DNA of 64,000 bases from Apostichopus japonicus (lineage: Eukaryota > Echinodermata > Holothuroidea > Aspidochirotida > Stichopodidae). The notes beneath the pieces were generated by a model. That model was not told where the DNA came from. It saw only the letters and a program-made list of their open reading frames with translations, and did not search any database. The position numbers and the translations under genes were made by a program. Shown piece by piece: positions 62,200 through 64,000 of this stretch; the stretch's first letter is position 1; each line of letters begins with the position of its first letter. The stretch spans positions 1,329,001 to 1,393,000 of the forward strand of contig NC_092563.1 of the NCBI RefSeq assembly GCF_037975245.1, in the 5' to 3' direction.

Positions 62200-62879
62200 A
62201 TTTAAGTTCGAAAAGTAATGAGAACAGAAGGAAGATTGGATTCCGTTTCTTCTGTCTGGAGGAAACCTAAACTTGAATTTGAAGTTCTTCCGGGATCTGT
62301 TGTTATATTTATACCTACAATTTTTTGTTATAAAGATATATTATTTTCAAAGTACATTCATATATATATATTTGTTTACATAAAATATATATTATATATA
62401 TATATATTTATATTGGAACTTACCACAGTGCGTGTTCAAGAAAAGATCGCGTGATGTGTCTATCCGGTATTCGTAAGTCAGTGAGAATCTGATTGGTTGA
62501 TTATTTCCAAATGAATGGCCTCTTCTGATCAAGTGATAAAGTAATTATAAAACTAATTTAATAAAGAGGGTTCACCAGACATTGTCTATATAGAAAGAAA
62601 AGGTCCTTGAACCAGGGTAAAGTTTTTTTCTAAATCCAGTATAAATACAATATAAGTACATATTTATAAATAGGATATGAAAAACTGTTTAGAGTTATAA
62701 TGTTCAAAATAGCATGTACTATATGTTCAAAAAAAATAATCAAAAGGTTATAAATGAATTAAAGTAGGTTTTGTGGAACAACAGTCTGAATAAATATGGC
62801 AGTCCTTATATAAACGAAAGAATTTTTAAAACGTACGGTTAACTTTGGCACCCTGTTAACACAGTTCTCCTTGCTTTGG
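62200..62879. promoter_or_regulatory. AGXT2 upstream region
   Basis: This is the sequence 5' of the AGXT2 start codon, with a TA microsatellite at about 62358-62412. No clear core-promoter motif is visible, and a transcription start cannot be placed from sequence. Confidence 0.3.
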
Positions 62880-63190
62880 CAGTGAGTAGGCCCTCATGTT
62901 TAATATTAGAATTTTCAAAATCATCTCTTTAGATTTCTTTGGGTTGAGAAGTAAGTTCTTTTTATCACAGACAGTAACAACATGACCACAGATTCATGAT
63001 TCATTTGATCCACAATATGTGAGGATTTAGATAGTTTAACAGAGATTGGTGTGTCGTGTGCATATTTGATGACAGAACAATTAGATTGCAATCTTATTTC
63101 GTTAGTGTAAATTGTAAATAACAGTGCTGATAATGGACCACCCCCCCTCCTGGGGTACCCCAGGCGTGTTCCAATTTCCTATTCATCTTT
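62880..63190 (-). pseudogene. Decayed LINE-type reverse transcriptase fragment
   Basis: On the minus strand, GVPQ (63161-63150) is followed after a frameshift in a G run by PLSALLFTIYTNEI. Then comes YAHDT, a mutated form of the YADD catalytic box, and in another frame LLNPKKSKEMIL. This order (GVPQG, YADD, LN..K.KEM) is that of non-LTR retrotransposon reverse transcriptases. Two frameshifts, an upstream in-frame stop and the D-to-H change show it is dead. Confidence 0.75.
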
Positions 63191-63344
63191 GTACAGCGGC
63201 TATGACTTCAGTTTCAAATACCTTCGTATTTATGCGTCGTATACCACGCAGATCCCACACTCCCATTAATTACTGTGTTAAAATAATATAACCACAATTG
63301 AAGGTTAGAGTAGGCTAAAATCGCTAACCTTAAACACCCAGTCG

Positions 63345-63610
63345 TTCATAAAAGGTGAAGGCAGTATTTGTTTGTATTTGTATGTACTTTAGATCCTCCT
63401 GCAAGCAGGAACTCGCGAAGAAGCCTCATTGGCTTATCAAAGCCGCAAGCTGACTAAAGTCAGTCTCTTACATTCATATTTAACGTCCATGATTATGATA
63501 ATCAATTGTCAACAACTCTGTAAATGGACAACATACATTAATCTTCCAGTGACTCGAACCGGGGACCTTATGATTGGAAGGCACCAGTTTGTTTCATAGT
63601 AATAGAGCAA
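63345..63610 (-). repeat. tRNA-derived SINE, minus strand
   Basis: On the minus strand a B-box-like GGTTCGAGTCACTGG (around 63542-63556) is followed about 100-180 bases later by GCTTTGATAAGCC, GGCTTCTTCGCGAGTTCCTG and CAGGAGGATC. The A-box half is not recognisable. Confidence 0.5.
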
Positions 63611-64000
63611 GTGTAGATAGAGTCACTGAATTCTCATTTGGTATGAAAGACCTTTCGAAGATAATAATCACAATTAGTAATGTAAGTATCATAAAAACAA
63701 ATATCTATACCTAACACGACAACGGTAGCCGATATCAAATATAAATATTATTTTCGGGAAAATTAGTACTACAGATAATGAGCAACATGTGTTTATATAA
63801 GCGGCACTCGATGCATTGAATACGTCAGAACAAGAGCCACTTACTCTCTACATGTGTATATAGGGACATTAATTTTGATACGTTTTAAACCACAACTATA
63901 GGTGGGCAACTATAGGTAGTCCCCGCCGGACTACATTTTCTGTGGCTCCCGAGGTTTTCAAAACCCTATTGATGTGGCCCGCAGAACCTACGGCAAGGAA
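63611..64000. other. Window end, no recognised feature
   Basis: Ordinary AT-rich sequence becoming more GC-rich after 63915. I see no exon or repeat I can name. Confidence 0.4.

Overview
The window is eukaryotic, intron-rich and AT-rich. It carries many G/C homopolymer runs, tandem repeats, short non-autonomous transposons and tRNA-derived SINEs. The five protein-coding genes I could assemble are all animal orthologues that read close to vertebrate proteins. Introns are mostly several hundred bases to a few kilobases, and there are TAGGCCTAG-rich stretches (about 38.1-38.3 kb). Together these suggest a marine invertebrate deuterostome, plausibly an echinoderm. The phylum is an inference from general impression, not a proof.

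Layout: DENND11 (DENN-domain protein, also called LCHN), 8 coding exons on +, 89-8407. A 9-kb repeat-rich intergenic stretch follows (8408-17468). SLC35C2 (Golgi nucleotide-sugar-transporter-like protein), 8 coding exons on +, 17469-25177. A convergent intergenic stretch with several tandem arrays follows (25178-32481). CENPL (inner kinetochore CENP-L), 9 coding exons on -, 37384 down to 32482. Head to head with it, across about 1.4 kb of shared upstream DNA, is PGLS (6-phosphogluconolactonase), 4 coding exons on +, 38834-41061. A convergent stretch follows (41062-45325). AGXT2 (mitochondrial alanine-glyoxylate aminotransferase 2), 13 coding exons on -, 62199 down to 45326. The window ends in AGXT2 upstream DNA holding a decayed LINE reverse-transcriptase fragment and a SINE.

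For every gene I followed splice phase from exon to exon, and the sums close exactly: DENND11 445 aa, SLC35C2 411 aa, CENPL 352 aa, PGLS 247 aa, AGXT2 508 aa. All junctions are GT-AG except one GC-AG intron in SLC35C2. The genes share no pathway (Rab/DENN biology, Golgi transport, kinetochore, pentose-phosphate pathway, glyoxylate/amino-acid metabolism), so this is ordinary animal gene neighbourhood, not an operon-like system.

The notable DNA is non-coding. Six complete hAT-like MITEs in three families each have an 8-bp target duplication. A 578-bp element with long inverted arms is bounded by TTAA. Two large AT-centred palindromes lie back to back in an AGXT2 intron. A 22-bp satellite there has an exact 196-bp higher-order period. 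A tandem array runs into the last codons and stop of SLC35C2. I saw no CRISPR array, prokaryotic operon, rRNA or intact tRNA gene, and nothing that clearly amounts to a new functional system.
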